Source: Litoditis marina (lineage: Eukaryota > Nematoda > Chromadorea > Rhabditida > Rhabditidae). Taken from it: DNA of 64,000 nucleotides. Below, piece by piece: positions 1 through 11,724 of the stretch. The stretch lies in contig OZ038438.1 in NCBI GenBank assembly GCA_964036275.1, forward strand, positions 8,686,978 to 8,750,977. Reading direction: 5' to 3'. The translations under genes and the position numbers were made by a program. Positions within the stretch are counted from its first letter, which is position 1; every line of letters begins with the position of its first letter. A model generated the notes under the pieces. The model was not told the DNA's origin. It searched no databases and saw only the letters and a list, made by a program, of their open reading frames with translations.

Positions 1-1407
1 ACCAGGTAGGACTTTTAGATGAGGGAGCAAGTTTATAAACTTGGCAATTACCATCACTCGTATGTTATGTGTACTGAACATTTACATTCGTTTTATGAAC
101 GGTATTAAATTTAGTTTGTGTTAGCTCAACATATTTGCAGACAACATACTGATCACATAAATCCTCACCGCATCTTCCCGATTTGAAAACTTGTTGTGGA
201 ATTGGTGTCATAGAAACATCTGAAATGACTTATTTATCGAGCACTCCAAAGTTCATGGTGTATTTTATAAACGCAATACACGGGAAAAGGTCATGCCTAT
301 CAATCTTTGAATACCTTAGCGTTTGCCGAATACTCTCAGGTAGGTAAGCGAGAAGTGTTTCAAACGAGTTGTCAATATTGATGATGCGGACCGACTGAAC
401 TGTTCCCTTCCAATTTATTGCGGTACCTGAGAATTTTATGAAATAAAATAAAAGAGTAGTAATAACCATGTTTGAAATAGTTGTCAAGAAAATAATAAAA
501 CAGCGGTCAATTACACATGCAACCGGGTTGCATGCAACCAAAATGCAACCAGGTTGCATGTGTAAAGACAGTTTGGTTGCTTTCCAAATGCAACCGGGTT
601 GCTTTCGGTTGCTTTTCAAATGCAACCAAATTGCATTAAAAACCGGAAAATGTTCAAAAAATGAGTGTTTGGTTGCATTTGAAAAGCAACCAAAAGCAAC
701 CCGGTTGCATTTGGAAAACAACCGATTTTTCTTAACACACGCAACCCGGTTGCATTTTGGTTGCATGCAACCTGGTTGCATGTGTAAACCGCGTAAAACA
801 GCGTAATAAAAAATAGCATAAAATAGCATTATTGAAGGCTACCTTTCAACTGACTACATGCCTCCTGTAGCATGATGTTATTTGCAGATCGAGTCGAGCA
901 GTGCTTATCATATTGAGACCTAGAAAAAATATAGGAATAAAGTGTAAACTTTCACATTTTAAAAAAGTATCATCAGAAAAGCCCAGATTTCCAGCCATGA
1001 GGCTAACCATAAATAGTTTTTCTAGCATTTCAAGAAAACTAAAATGCATAACTATTGACACACCACATATAACCTTCATCTAAACTAAAGTTTTTTTTCC
1101 CGTTTCTCATTCAGACAGTTGTTTCTGAGACACCTGGACAATTAAACATTCGTACTGTGAAATAATTTCCACTGTGGTATTCAGAAACACGGCTGATTTT
1201 GTAAGAATTGATTACTTTGAGTTCCGAAAAAGAATCTATGCATTTCCAAAGAACACAAACCAACAATCACGGTACAAACCAGGTCATATTTGTCATGTCG
1301 GATGAATGATCGAAAGTGAACTGCCCCTCGAATAGAAATGAGACGGCCATTAGAAGAGATGAAAAATAGAAGACGGCCAATGCTCCCTTTCTTGTTCTCG
1401 CGCCCAT
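1..1407 (-). CDS. Signal-peptide/membrane-anchored protein, 5' part only, unrecognised
   Basis: I do not recognise this gene. Exons in phase on the minus strand are 1407-1271, 1038-950, 426-334 and 219-86, and probably 11-1, where it leaves the window. The chosen ATG starts [20 protein letters not shown], a basic stretch followed by a hydrophobic one, so a signal peptide or signal anchor is likely. After it come possible N-glycosylation sites (NMT, NVS) and a cysteine cluster ([12 protein letters not shown]), which suits a lumenal or extracellular domain. The acceptor TTGCAG lies at 1416-1421, ten bases before the ATG, so the first exon may be joined to a spliced leader or a 5'UTR exon. The intron 427-949 holds a GGTTGC fold-back element. 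The exon ending at 334 uses the donor GTATTC because it is the one that keeps phase. Existence is fairly likely; function is unknown. Confidence 0.55.
503..792. mobile_element. GGTTGC-rich fold-back element
   Basis: The ends are inverted: GCGGT, then ACACATGCAACC on the left, and GGTTGCATGTGT, then ACCGC on the right. Both arms are built from many GGTTGC and GCAACC units and pair along most of their length. No coding capacity is visible; open frames across it are by-products of the repeat. It sits in an intron of the minus-strand gene at 1-1407 and looks like a non-autonomous fold-back or MITE-type element. Confidence 0.7.
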
Positions 1408-1900
1408 CGAAAGCACTGCAATTACTTTCACAATTATAACTGAGAATTTCGATCAGACTCGAAGAATACCTAGTTACAGTATGGAGATTTCTATATAGAG
1501 ATAGAACAAAAACAACAGTGAATTGAGGAAGATGGGTGCAGACAACGGCAAGCTCGCCGTTTTGTTTTGGTGGAAACTGCCCAACTGAGTGAGAACATTT
1601 ATCGTTATTTACCAACTAGTAGTTGGTAACTGTACTTCGGGAATCACTCACTTCGATAATTATATATTTTTGGAAGATGACTAAGTAATTTGTTGAAAAT
1701 AAATGGAGACACCAGAACAGTGAGAGTGACGCAAGACTTCAAGATCGTCATCTTAAACAAAATATTTCCGTTATACAGTAATTCATTCGACAGTCAACAC
1801 GTCGAAAGATAGAACAGCCAAAAATAATCGGCTTATAGTTGCCAATAGCCTGTATAAAATGTTCGAAGCAAAATATAACTTAGTTTACCATGAGGTGGAT

Positions 1901-4900
1901 CTAAAAGGTATTGTAACTCTGCGCAGAACTATTAGCACGAACCACGTCGATGACATTCCTCAACTGCACCAATAAAACGCCGATTGCGTAGATTCCAGCA
2001 GTAGGGGCATGGATGGTACATATGCCTACTCCCGTTATTGCCAGAAACACATCCACTATCTGGAACATGCACATTTTTCATTCCACCATAGGAACCGTTC
2101 AATGTTTCGGAATTTCGATTGCCTAGCAACTGAGATGATCAAAGTCTCGTTTGAGTTTACGGGTTAGTTGTAGTATTCACCAGACCCCGTAACATGAAAG
2201 GCTGACATCAGAGGGAAAAATTTCAACGAATGATGTGAAGTGGTGATGAAATTCACCTTGAACGACTTCCAGCCAATCAGCAGCAGCGTCATTGAAACAT
2301 CCGACCACACAATACATATCTGTTAAATTATATTTGAAATTAGATATCCGTGAAAGTGTAATGGAAATTTTCACACATTAGCAGTCCAGTAATGACGTAT
2401 TTTACGAGTGGGTGACTACACCACGAATGAAGCAATTGGTGTACCAAATAAGTGGTATATTTCCTAGCTACATCGACATCGAACAGGTATTTCCACAACT
2501 CACGATAGGAGGTATAACACAACGTATGGCATCACTCCATGTTTTCTTTTTCCAAATGACATGGGCATAGAAAATAGGTATAGAAATATATAACAATGAC
2601 GGAATTCCCACGTTGAAAGTTAGATAACCTGGAAAAACCAATAATAGAAAACTATCCGCACTATTCTGATCTGTTAGTGACACGCATATCCAGCAGGATG
2701 CACCTGCTTCTTTATTAGATTTGGTTGATGGATACGCGTTGTAGTGCAATTAGAAGAATTTATATTACAATATTACAAAACTAACTTATGTTGAATTGAG
2801 AGATGGGACGCCATATTGACCAATATCCCGCAGGTAAGCGCATTTTCGTGAGAATAGCTGGGGCACTGAAAACATACGGATTAAAACCAAACTAACTATA
2901 ACACTTCGCACATCAGGTATTGTAAGATGGGGGGGGGGGATAATAGTACATACAAGACAACAATGGGGAGTCTGAGAGTCACAATAGTCCCGTATACTTA
3001 GAAAAAAGTTTCGCTGACCAAGATAGAGCATTGGCTGAGACAGCCAGAACGACACTGCTGCCACCAGATTCGACCAGGGATATACAGGCCGTAAGTGCGA
3101 ACAACAGCGATGTGGCACACAGCACACTACAGAACGGAACATTTCTGTCGGCAGCACCCACTGAAACCATGAATACTCCTTCGAAGTGTCGGTCCGAGAC
3201 CTCACATGGCAAAAAGTGTAATAAGCGTTTAGTTGGCATTGGACAGTCGAATTGCGTGAGAGGGATAGGTCTTCCTCAATCTAAACACATATTATACTAA
3301 CCAGAGAGAGTGAAGCAAGCAGTACTGAGACAGAAGTTGATGAATGTTTCCCAGGCGACGGTCTCGCCGCTGAGAGATCCCTACAAAATGACGATTGACA
3401 AATGGCCTTTCCAATTGAAATGGTATTTCATATAAGTGGATGTATACTAATTAATAGATATAAATACTCAGTCTAGCGTCTAGTTTCTATTCCAAAAATA
3501 TACTTACTGTGAAAAAACTATTTATAAATTGGCCGTCCTCGTTCTCAAGAACATCGCGGATACGTTTCCAGGTACTCCAGTCGCGCTTCAGGCTGAGTAA
3601 AGAAATATATAAACAGATGAAAACAAAACTTAAAAAGAGAGAAATGAATGAAATAATAGAAAAATTAATAACAGTTAGGGCAGATGAGCAAAAACTACTA
3701 GCCTCACTTGTTTGAGAGATTCTCCTCATACATGTATGGGCTTTCATTATTCCCAGGCAGAAAAAGTACTGCCGCCAGCTGATAAGACAAAATTGCTTTA
3801 ATTCAACTGTAAACATATAGAAAAATGTAAAACTGTGTTCCATGGTTCTCGGGGAGACGCAACAAAAAATCACAATGAAAATCAAACAACTTGATGTGAC
3901 AGCAACACCTCATGTGACTTTGCAAAGTTGGTAGACTGACCTCTTTTCGGAGAAAATCTTCAAAGAAAAGAAACCCATAGCAACGAACGAAATATAGCAG
4001 GCCATAATGGGTAGAACTTGAAGGAGGCCTGGTACACTGGAACATTTTCAATTACTTTCGAATCGGTACAACCGCAAAGCCTCTCTACAGCTGACGATCG
4101 AGAAAGTCTCAAAACAAATTAATTCGCATCGAAATGGTCCACGAAAACTTTTCACACTAGCGAAGTTCAAACAATATATTGCTCATTTAAGGTGTAAGAT
4201 GTTGAAGTATAGGCGCCACACCACTCGACTCCATTATTTGAAGTCATAAGCTACATAAGTTACAGCCAAAAAATGAACATTTGATCTGAAAGAACTAAAC
4301 GATGGTTCATTGTTCACCTGATGAACTGGACAAGGCATATAAGCACCAGGGTCTGAACCTGATGGACTGGGAATAATGCATATAGCAGCGAATACCACTG
4401 CTTGTCAATCTTCCGAAATAGGTACTCAACGAAACTCTCGAATCGGTCGAGCGACTATAAACTATTCAATGATTAAATACTAAATAGAAACATTGATATT
4501 TAAAGATAAAAATGGTGAATTGCAGTGTAAACAGACACACGCATTAGGACGCAACGGCCGATGTCTAAAATCCACTATCAGTCGTGCAGAATTCAGAAAT
4601 GGAAAACAGACGTTTATCATCATGAGAACAAGAGTGCATTTACTTAGAATAGACTATTACTTGTCATTAACTAGCCCAGATACAAAAATAGTTCATTTTG
4701 ATAGATGGACTCCTTCGAAAAATAGAATCGCTAACAAGAAGGATAACTATGATGTAAGATCTATCGTGTACAAATTAACGGTGCAAAACACTTATTGAGC
4801 TACGAATGTACAAGATTATTCAAAAAAAAAACTCTCAATTCGGGCAAGCTAAACAAAATAAGAAAAAACCTTGATTTTGGAGCACTTTCGATTGACACCG

Positions 4901-6206
4901 GTCGAAGAGCTGCCCTTATTTTTACCGACAGCCGTCCGAAGCGCTCCAACAAACTCTGCTTCGTCATCGTCATTCATCTATAAAATGCTTTTCGTGTGGA
5001 GTAGAACAAGTTATTAAAGACGGCCGATTATATGGTCCAATCCCAACGCTTCAGTCCTTTAAACCACAATACATTTTTCCATTGCAGTTTGAAGGACGAT
5101 GACACGGAATCGTCCTGCTTCAAGTCGGGACTCTGGAACGTAGTATATGCAAATTCCACAAAGAACCACGAATTTCGTTAACCCTGCCAGTTAACCGTTA
5201 TCGGGTTACAGTTGACCATTTACTCAGATTTCTATTAGCCCAATACCCCTTTCTTACAACGGCTTTTGGGTGATATTCGCGGCTACTGAGTGGTTAACAA
5301 CAGTGAATTCGGTTAACGGTTAACTAGCGGTTGACAAATAACGAGGTTGAATAAAGAATTGGCCCCAGTATAAACTCTGCAAGAACTATGCAGAACCTGC
5401 TACTTACCGGTACACTCTTCTTGTCACCTGTTGAGCTCAAGTTCTCCTCCAGCTCAATGATACCGAACATTCGCTCCATTAGCTCTATAATAGTTAGGAA
5501 ATTCAAGTTAGTGTTCTCCCACGAAAGAATTACGATCCTTCCAATTGAATGCAGATAATTGTGGAACTTTCTGGGTACTTTTTTATATGATCTATAATTC
5601 TCATGTGACCCAAGTGTAGGCGGTGAATACAAAAAACTGAAAAAAATAATCAAACCTAATATTTACTCTTTGATGAACTTATGAATTTATGATTTGCTAT
5701 CGCAAATCTGTCCACAACGTGGTTAAGCGTTATCACACGATTAGAAAGTGATATCACCAGATAGTTAAACTACAATCTACAATTTAACTTTAATGGTTTA
5801 ACCTAGATCATGCTAACAAATCACTCACCCTCCTGAGAAACCAAGTCTTCATTTTCAATTTCGCTGAACATTTGATCTACGACATCCCTTTTTGTTAGAC
5901 TTCTGTCTCTTGCAGCCAGCACTCGGTACATCTGCCTTGCGCGATCGGAGAACCCTTGACAAAAAATCCGAATGAAAAGAAATCAGAATGAGAATTTAAA
6001 GGAAAATCGGTACATTTCTCCGTTTTACAACTATGCAGTTCGATCAAATTTTCTTTCTTTGAGTTGCTACGTCTAGAAAGTAGAACAAACACAAACTTGA
6101 AATTATAGTACCTACTTTCATTATCTGAAAAGTGGTCCGAGAAAGCCGGACCAGATATGTCATCATTTGTTGAAGAACTGGATTTGCGTCGATGAAAAGA
6201 CGCCAT
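1901..6206 (-). CDS. Multi-pass membrane protein, 10 exons, unrecognised
   Basis: Phase-consistent exons on the minus strand: 6206-6116, 5954-5829, 5484-5408, 3957-3941 (a 17-base microexon), 3592-3508, 3200-2998, 2865-2786, 2709-2504, 2319-2257 and 2059-1901 (stop TAG). They give 368 aa. The first 150 or so residues are hydrophilic and acidic (starts [12 protein letters not shown], later [14 protein letters not shown]). The rest holds about five to seven hydrophobic segments, for example [40 protein letters not shown] and [13 protein letters not shown]. This suggests an integral membrane protein with a cytosolic N-terminus. I cannot place it in a family. The microexon is inferred, because exons 3 and 5 otherwise have incompatible phases. 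An acceptor (TGTTTCAG, ending at 6266) lies 60 bases before the ATG. The gene is divergent from RIOK1. Confidence 0.7.
5028..5131. mobile_element. Short hairpin MITE, family of three
   Basis: A stretch of about 100 bases whose two halves are roughly inverted, with CAATACATTTTTCCATTGCAG near the middle split by short mismatches. Closely related sequence occurs at 35590-35665 and 59180-59300, sharing the blocks CAACGCTTCAGTCC, ATAATCGTCCT and the ATTGCAGTT core. It sits in an intron of the membrane-protein gene and has no coding potential. Confidence 0.55.
5174..5340. repeat. GTTAAC-rich inverted repeat
   Basis: The left side has GTTAACC, AGTTAACCG and GGGTTACAG; the right side has GTGGTTAACAAC and CGGTTAACGGTTAACTAG. 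The two sides are imperfectly inverted over about 165 bases. A similar set of GTTAAC words occurs at 8405-8545. This is probably a decayed fold-back element inside an intron. Confidence 0.4.
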
Positions 6207-7962
6207 AAGAAGAAGTAGAAGCAGTGAACGAGCACAATATTCTCGGTAGTTCACAGGCAATAAGTCTGAAACATTCTAAACAGGGTGAATTCCTTCCCGA
6301 ACCGACTCTTCCTGAACCAAAACCGAACCGATTCTTCCCGAACCAGTTGGTTCGTTCTCGAACCGAACCAAATTTGGGCCAACAAAGTTGGAACCGAACC
6401 AATTCATGTAATTAATGCTGAAATTGGTGGACTGCGTAACGTTCGTTTGGTTCGGTTCCTTACCGAACCAACTGGTTCGGGAAGAATCGGTTCGGTTTTG
6501 GTTCGGGAAGAGTCGGTTCGGGAAGAAATTTGCCCACAGACCGAATAAAAAAACTCAACACAAAAACTGTTATCATACAATAACGACCTAATTCATGGAG
6601 AACTGAAAATATAGCTATCATATACAACCTCAGTATAATGGAGTCGAGTTCATTATTATAATGCATAGAAAAAGTTCTTTCCGCAATACATAAAAACTAA
6701 TAGCACACACACACATGAAGCTACAACAATGGTATGTTAAATTAAAATTCGGAACTCGTGGTGTGAATAAAAATTGAAAAATTTGTAATATAATGAAGCA
6801 TGTATAGATGTGAAGATATCGAGCTAGATATAGAGTGGAGATATAATAAAATCACCGTTCATCAGGAAGCCGACTGTACCGTTCCTCATTCATTGTAATT
6901 TACAAGCAGCATGTGCGCCGTTTGCAAATAATATCACAACCCACTTTTCGATGCGCCAGTGGCGATCGTTTTAATTTTTCCATCAATTAATTTGCAAATT
7001 TGTCAAAACCCAGAACTTTTTAACAAATTAATCTCCTTAACGAGATATATTTTCGTTCTGCTCATGCTTACTAAAATCGAGACAGCTGCTTACGGTGAAC
7101 AGGGCTGGTTTTATGTTTTATGATTGCGTATTTTCAAATCAGCAATATGAAGTAGTTCTAACACTAAAATTGTACCGACGACTAAGTTCAGGTGAAGTGG
7201 CCGGTTAACATCTGTTGAGACCGATCTTTACCGGACCCTCTAAATCGTTAATATCTGCCACTCCAGTGTTTGTAATTATACTTCCACCCTTCATCATTTC
7301 GGTCACATTCCCCTCGATGGGTCGTTTTACGGTTGTCCCTTCGTCCTCTTTACTTTTGCTTCGTGGCTACGGCTACGGAACTTTATGTTTTGATTGGAAT
7401 TAGCGTATGAGTCATTGGATCTTGGTGGCTAGTGACCTTCGACCGCCTACTAGCTACGAGAGTTTACTTGATAAATCAAAGGGGTGAGAATCGTAACTCA
7501 GTGCCTATCTACATTTTGCTAAACCGTTCGGTCGAAGCGCTACTCAGAACGTCCCTGGTTGTGTTACAGTATTTTACTGTACTTACAGTAAAATACAGCA
7601 TGGTGGGAATACAAATCGATTTTTTGGCGTCTCGACTAAAAAATACAGTATTTTTCCGAACCGTTCGGTTCTTGAACTGTTTCGACTAAACGCGATTTCG
7701 TAAAATACAGGGCATGTTCGGAGTAGTAACTTGGCCTCTCGTCCCCTATTGCCCTTCATTGATTTAATCTCTTGAAGATGATTTCTTCTGCAGTACGTAC
7801 GTTTTTGCATTTTGTTTTTGGAGTTTGGTACTTTCGCAATTTGTTTTCAGCCTATTCGCAGTTAATGTTTACTTCTTCTTATGTGTTTGTAGTTTGTAAA
7901 CCTTATTATCATTCACGAGATTTTTACTTTCAGTCTGGAAGCGCAGTGCTGACTGCCGAGCT
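6207..7962. other. Divergent intergenic region between membrane-protein gene and RIOK1
   Basis: No convincing coding exon was found on either strand. The region holds a TTCGG/CCGAA fold-back element at 6285-6536, an AT-rich stretch at 6540-7060, short inverted words around ACAGTAAAATACAG at 7565-7605, and the RIOK1 leader. The leader includes an acceptor ACTTTCAG ending at 7933, 29 bases before the RIOK1 ATG. The promoters of both divergent genes should lie here, but I see no clear core element. Confidence 0.5.
6285..6536. mobile_element. GGTTCGG-rich fold-back element
   Basis: The left arm has TTCCCGAACCGACTCTTCC followed by AACCAAAACCGAACCGATTC. The right arm carries the reverse complement, ending CGGTTCGGGAAGAAATTTG. 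The arms pair almost perfectly for about 70 bases around a loop of roughly 100 bases. The open frames over it on both strands are repeat artefacts. It resembles the GGTTGC element at 503-792 in design but not in sequence. Confidence 0.7.
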
Positions 7963-10900
7963 ATGGAGAAAATCCTAGATCTCAATGCTTCTAATGTATT
8001 GGATGGTCTGGAACTATTGAGCGATACTGAATCATCATGCAGTGACGACAACCCTACTGAAACGACAAATGGCATGTGTTATACTTATATTATAGTGACA
8101 GTAAATCTGATAGGGAAACCAGTAGCTCCCTGTTTTCGATTCTCAAATTCGATATATGTATATAAATTTTCATGCTTCCAATAATTTCAATTAGAATGAA
8201 GTACCATCAAAATATTTTCACCAGTTCGTGAAATTTAATCAATTTTTTCTAGATGTCGACGAAGACGAATATGAAGAATTTGAAGAAGAAGTTGTGGCCG
8301 ATCTCGATTTCGAGACATGTGGTAGTTAAACTCGTTCTACCTTTGTACACTGCGTGGATTACATCGCCTTTGGTTATACATAAAGTAATAGTGGGCTAGC
8401 AACAAGGAATGGGATATGTTGTTAACCACACCACTACCATTCGGGTTGCAGTTAACAATTTTCACATAGCAACAATCATTTTGCAACCGGTTTTCACAAC
8501 GTGGTTATGTAAGAAATAAGCGGTTTTCACGCGGTCAACAAAATAGGTTGTTTGATCTAGACTTGATTCCAAAATACTGTACTAATGCAAACATGTTTTG
8601 GTTGTTTTTTTCGTCGCGCAAGTGTGTTATATTGTCAAGTGTATTTTTCGGGACAGGATACAGTCATACATACAAATATTTCTACGATTTTTTGTTCGCA
8701 GATTTCACCAAGAAGTTGAATGCTCTTCGACAGAATGCCCAAGGCCCCAACTGTCAGAGTAGGACTGGCGGCGGACATCGTGAGCTACTTCTTTGATTTG
8801 TTTATACCGCTTACATTTTTACAAGCACCTGCTTCATTCTAGTGAGCAATAAACTAACCAAGTTAGGTATTAGTAAGAATAGTATAATGAGATGGTCATC
8901 GGCGGTGTGTACACGAGATCACATCAATAATTAGAGGAACAAATTGAGCCTTGGTGACCGTCTGGGTCTTCTTAGCGTTCATGACCTTGCCGATGGGCTT
9001 TTGGGGCTTGTCTTCGGCTTATATTGTTAACCAATGTCTGTCAGATATGGTCGAGAAATCCGCGGACTCGACAGCAGATCGGAAGCGAAAGCGAGTCAAG
9101 GACAGATCGGACCGTGCCACCGTTGAACAGGTATTGTTTAAATTACTAATCCATTCTTGATAATCTTCTCTTTCTCCCGATATTTGCGTTGTTATGGTCC
9201 TGGTCTTAATGATAATTGGTTTCGATTCGCGAACATTCTTTTGCCTTGGTTGGTATATAATTTTTACGCTCTCACAGAAATCACTTTTTTATTTTTAGGT
9301 TTTGGATCCGAGAACACGATTGGTGTTGTTTCGTCTATTACAACGTGGTACCTTGACCACAATAAATGGGTGTATTTCTACTGGAAAGGAAGCAAATGTC
9401 TACCATGCCACCAACGCCGAAGGAAGCATGGCTATAAAGATCTACAAGACCAGTATTCTCACATTCAAGGATCGCGAGCGCTATGTGGCCGGGGAGTTCA
9501 GGTAATTTCTATTCACTGTATCAATATTCGCTCACTGTTACCGAAGATTTTGTTGTTTTTTCGTCCGACTTCCAATAGGATATCTGGCGTGTTGCGCACC
9601 TGTGCACTACACTGTCAACGATTTAATTTTCTTTCAGGTATCGAAATGGTTACTGTAAGCATAATCCTCGGAAAATGGTGGCGGTGTGGGCAGAGAAGGA
9701 AATGCGAAATCTTATGAGGATGCATCAGGCGGGGCTTCCTGTGCCACAACCACAACTTTTGAAGGTTGGTAATCATTTGTATCTCCTTCATTATAATTTT
9801 GAAGCCCCCTCGCACTTTAAAATTTTCATCACAAAAAAAACTTGATTGTAGGGTCATGTTCTGGTAATGGAGTTCATTGGACGTGATGGTTGGCCTGCTC
9901 CTCTTCTGAAAAATGCTCCACTCACTGCTCAGGTATAGTAGAGTGTTCCACATAAACGTCCAGGAAGGTGCTAGAAGTTTGCCATGCAACCGTTTTCGGA
10001 AAGCTGTCAGACGTGGATCTTTATTCATTATTTAGTTAAATGTTGAAGCAGTGGTCTGGTCAAACATCACACTTCGGTAGTTTTTCCCAGATAGCCATAA
10101 TTTGAAGATCATCGATGGAAAACTAGCAATTGTGTTAATTTGAAAGGTGGGTTTCTTTTTGAAGAAGGTCGTGACCGGCGTGTGCTGAATTCCATTGATC
10201 TCATCTCATGTTTCTCACATGATTTGTATCATGTCATTTTTCAGGAGGCCGAACCGTTGTATGTTCAGTTGATTCGTGATATGCGCACGTTGTATCGCGT
10301 ATGTCGACTCGTACATGCTGATCTATCAGAATACAACACTCTATTGTTGGATGGTCGAGTTTTCATAATTGATGTATCCCAATCGGTTGAGCACGATCAT
10401 CCATTTGCACTCGATTTTCTCCGCTCTGATTGCAGCAATGTCAACAAGTTTTTCAGGTTTGCCTTTGCTTCTTTATTGTTTTCGAGGCATTTATATGTTT
10501 AGTCACTAGCGACCTAATGTGAAAATGCTCAATTATTTATGTTAAGAGATATTGGAGTTCCCGTACTCTCTCTTCGAAAGCTGTTCGAACTGATCGTCGA
10601 TCCCCTGGTTGGAGATGATCAGATTGATGACTATTTGTCAAATCGGTAATGCTATTTATTTGTTATTATTGAAAGTACCTATTGCTGAGATTTCGATCGC
10701 AAATCTCATTCACTCAAAGGATGGTAGAGGGTCAATGAATATTGCTATTTCTCGAGAAAAACGAATGAATTTAACTTATCATGCATATCTTATGCTATTC
10801 GTACTTCAAGATAGGTTCTAGTAGTGATTAGTATTGATATTGCAACACGTGTTAATTATATTTTTATTTGAACGTTTTATTACTCGTGATCTTTTGATAT

Positions 10901-11468
10901 TAACTCGATACTCTTCAGATCTCATAATGCCGATGACGACACCATTTTCATGAATGCTTTCATCCCACACAAATTAGATCATGTGCTTCATTTCGAAAGA
11001 GATGTCCGAACACTTCAAAAAGGGGAGGAGCCGAACAATCCCTTCCAGAATATGGTGACAAAGGTATGTGCGCCGACAAAATGACCGTCATGTGTGTGGT
11101 TTATAGTTTATATGTTTGACCTTACCTATTTTTTTGTGTTTTAAGGTAAATGTTGAATCCAACCGCGACAAAGTTGCGGAAGACAACTGTCAAAGTGAAG
11201 AGGGAAATGTAGCTGAAGAAGGCAATAAGGAGTCCAAGTGTAAAACTAGTGTCAGGTACGTTTCATTTTTTACTGCGTTTTTCCTATCTATATATTTACA
11301 TATTTCGGGACTGTTTCCTTAGCGTATATTTTTGACAGAGATAGGACCGAAACTCCAGAAGAGCGAAAAGCGCGCAAATCAGCTGTCAAAGAGGAGAAAC
11401 GTGAGACCCGCAAAGAGAAGATACCTAAACATGTGAAGAAGAGAGCACATCGACAACATATGAAATAA
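7963..11468 (+). CDS. RIOK1: Atypical serine/threonine kinase RIO1
   Basis: Twelve exons give 482 aa: 7963-8071, 8253-8321, 8702-8779, 9045-9130, 9299-9501, 9638-9764, 9852-9932, 10245-10456, 10547-10645, 10919-11063, 11146-11255 and 11339-11468. The RIO domain has the nucleotide loop [11 protein letters not shown] (about 141-151), the phosphate-binding lysine in AIKIYK (161), the catalytic loop HADLSEYN (275-282) and the metal loop [13 protein letters not shown] (292-304). An acidic N-terminus ([13 protein letters not shown]) and a basic C-terminus ending [11 protein letters not shown] are typical of RIOK1, which works in late cytoplasmic maturation of the 40S ribosomal subunit. Intron 1 must use a GC donor (G|GCATGT) to keep frame. 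An acceptor 29 bases upstream of the ATG marks a 5'UTR intron or a trans-splice site. It is the first gene of a plus-strand run of four. Confidence 0.97.
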
Positions 11469-11724
11469 TGAGTTCGTAAAGAACCATTCGTTTTGCTCCG
11501 CTTATCAGTTGTTGAAATAACGTTGTTACCGTTTGAAGATATCTGTTTATTGTTTTTTTTGTGAATACACATTATTTTTGTTGTTGATCGGTTCATCCCA
11601 ATCCGTTTGAAACGGTTTCAATTCTTCTTTGCTTAGTTTTCATATCATAGTGTTATTTTTGCCCCTCACTGCATACTAATATTCCAACTTCAACCCTTTT
11701 CTCTATTTTCAGGTTTAGTGTAGT

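Noticed and set aside
230..829. Long open frames on both strands across the GGTTGC element
   Set aside because: The frames come from repeated GGTTGC/GCAACC words. The real signal on the minus strand is the exon at 426-334 with its own splice sites.
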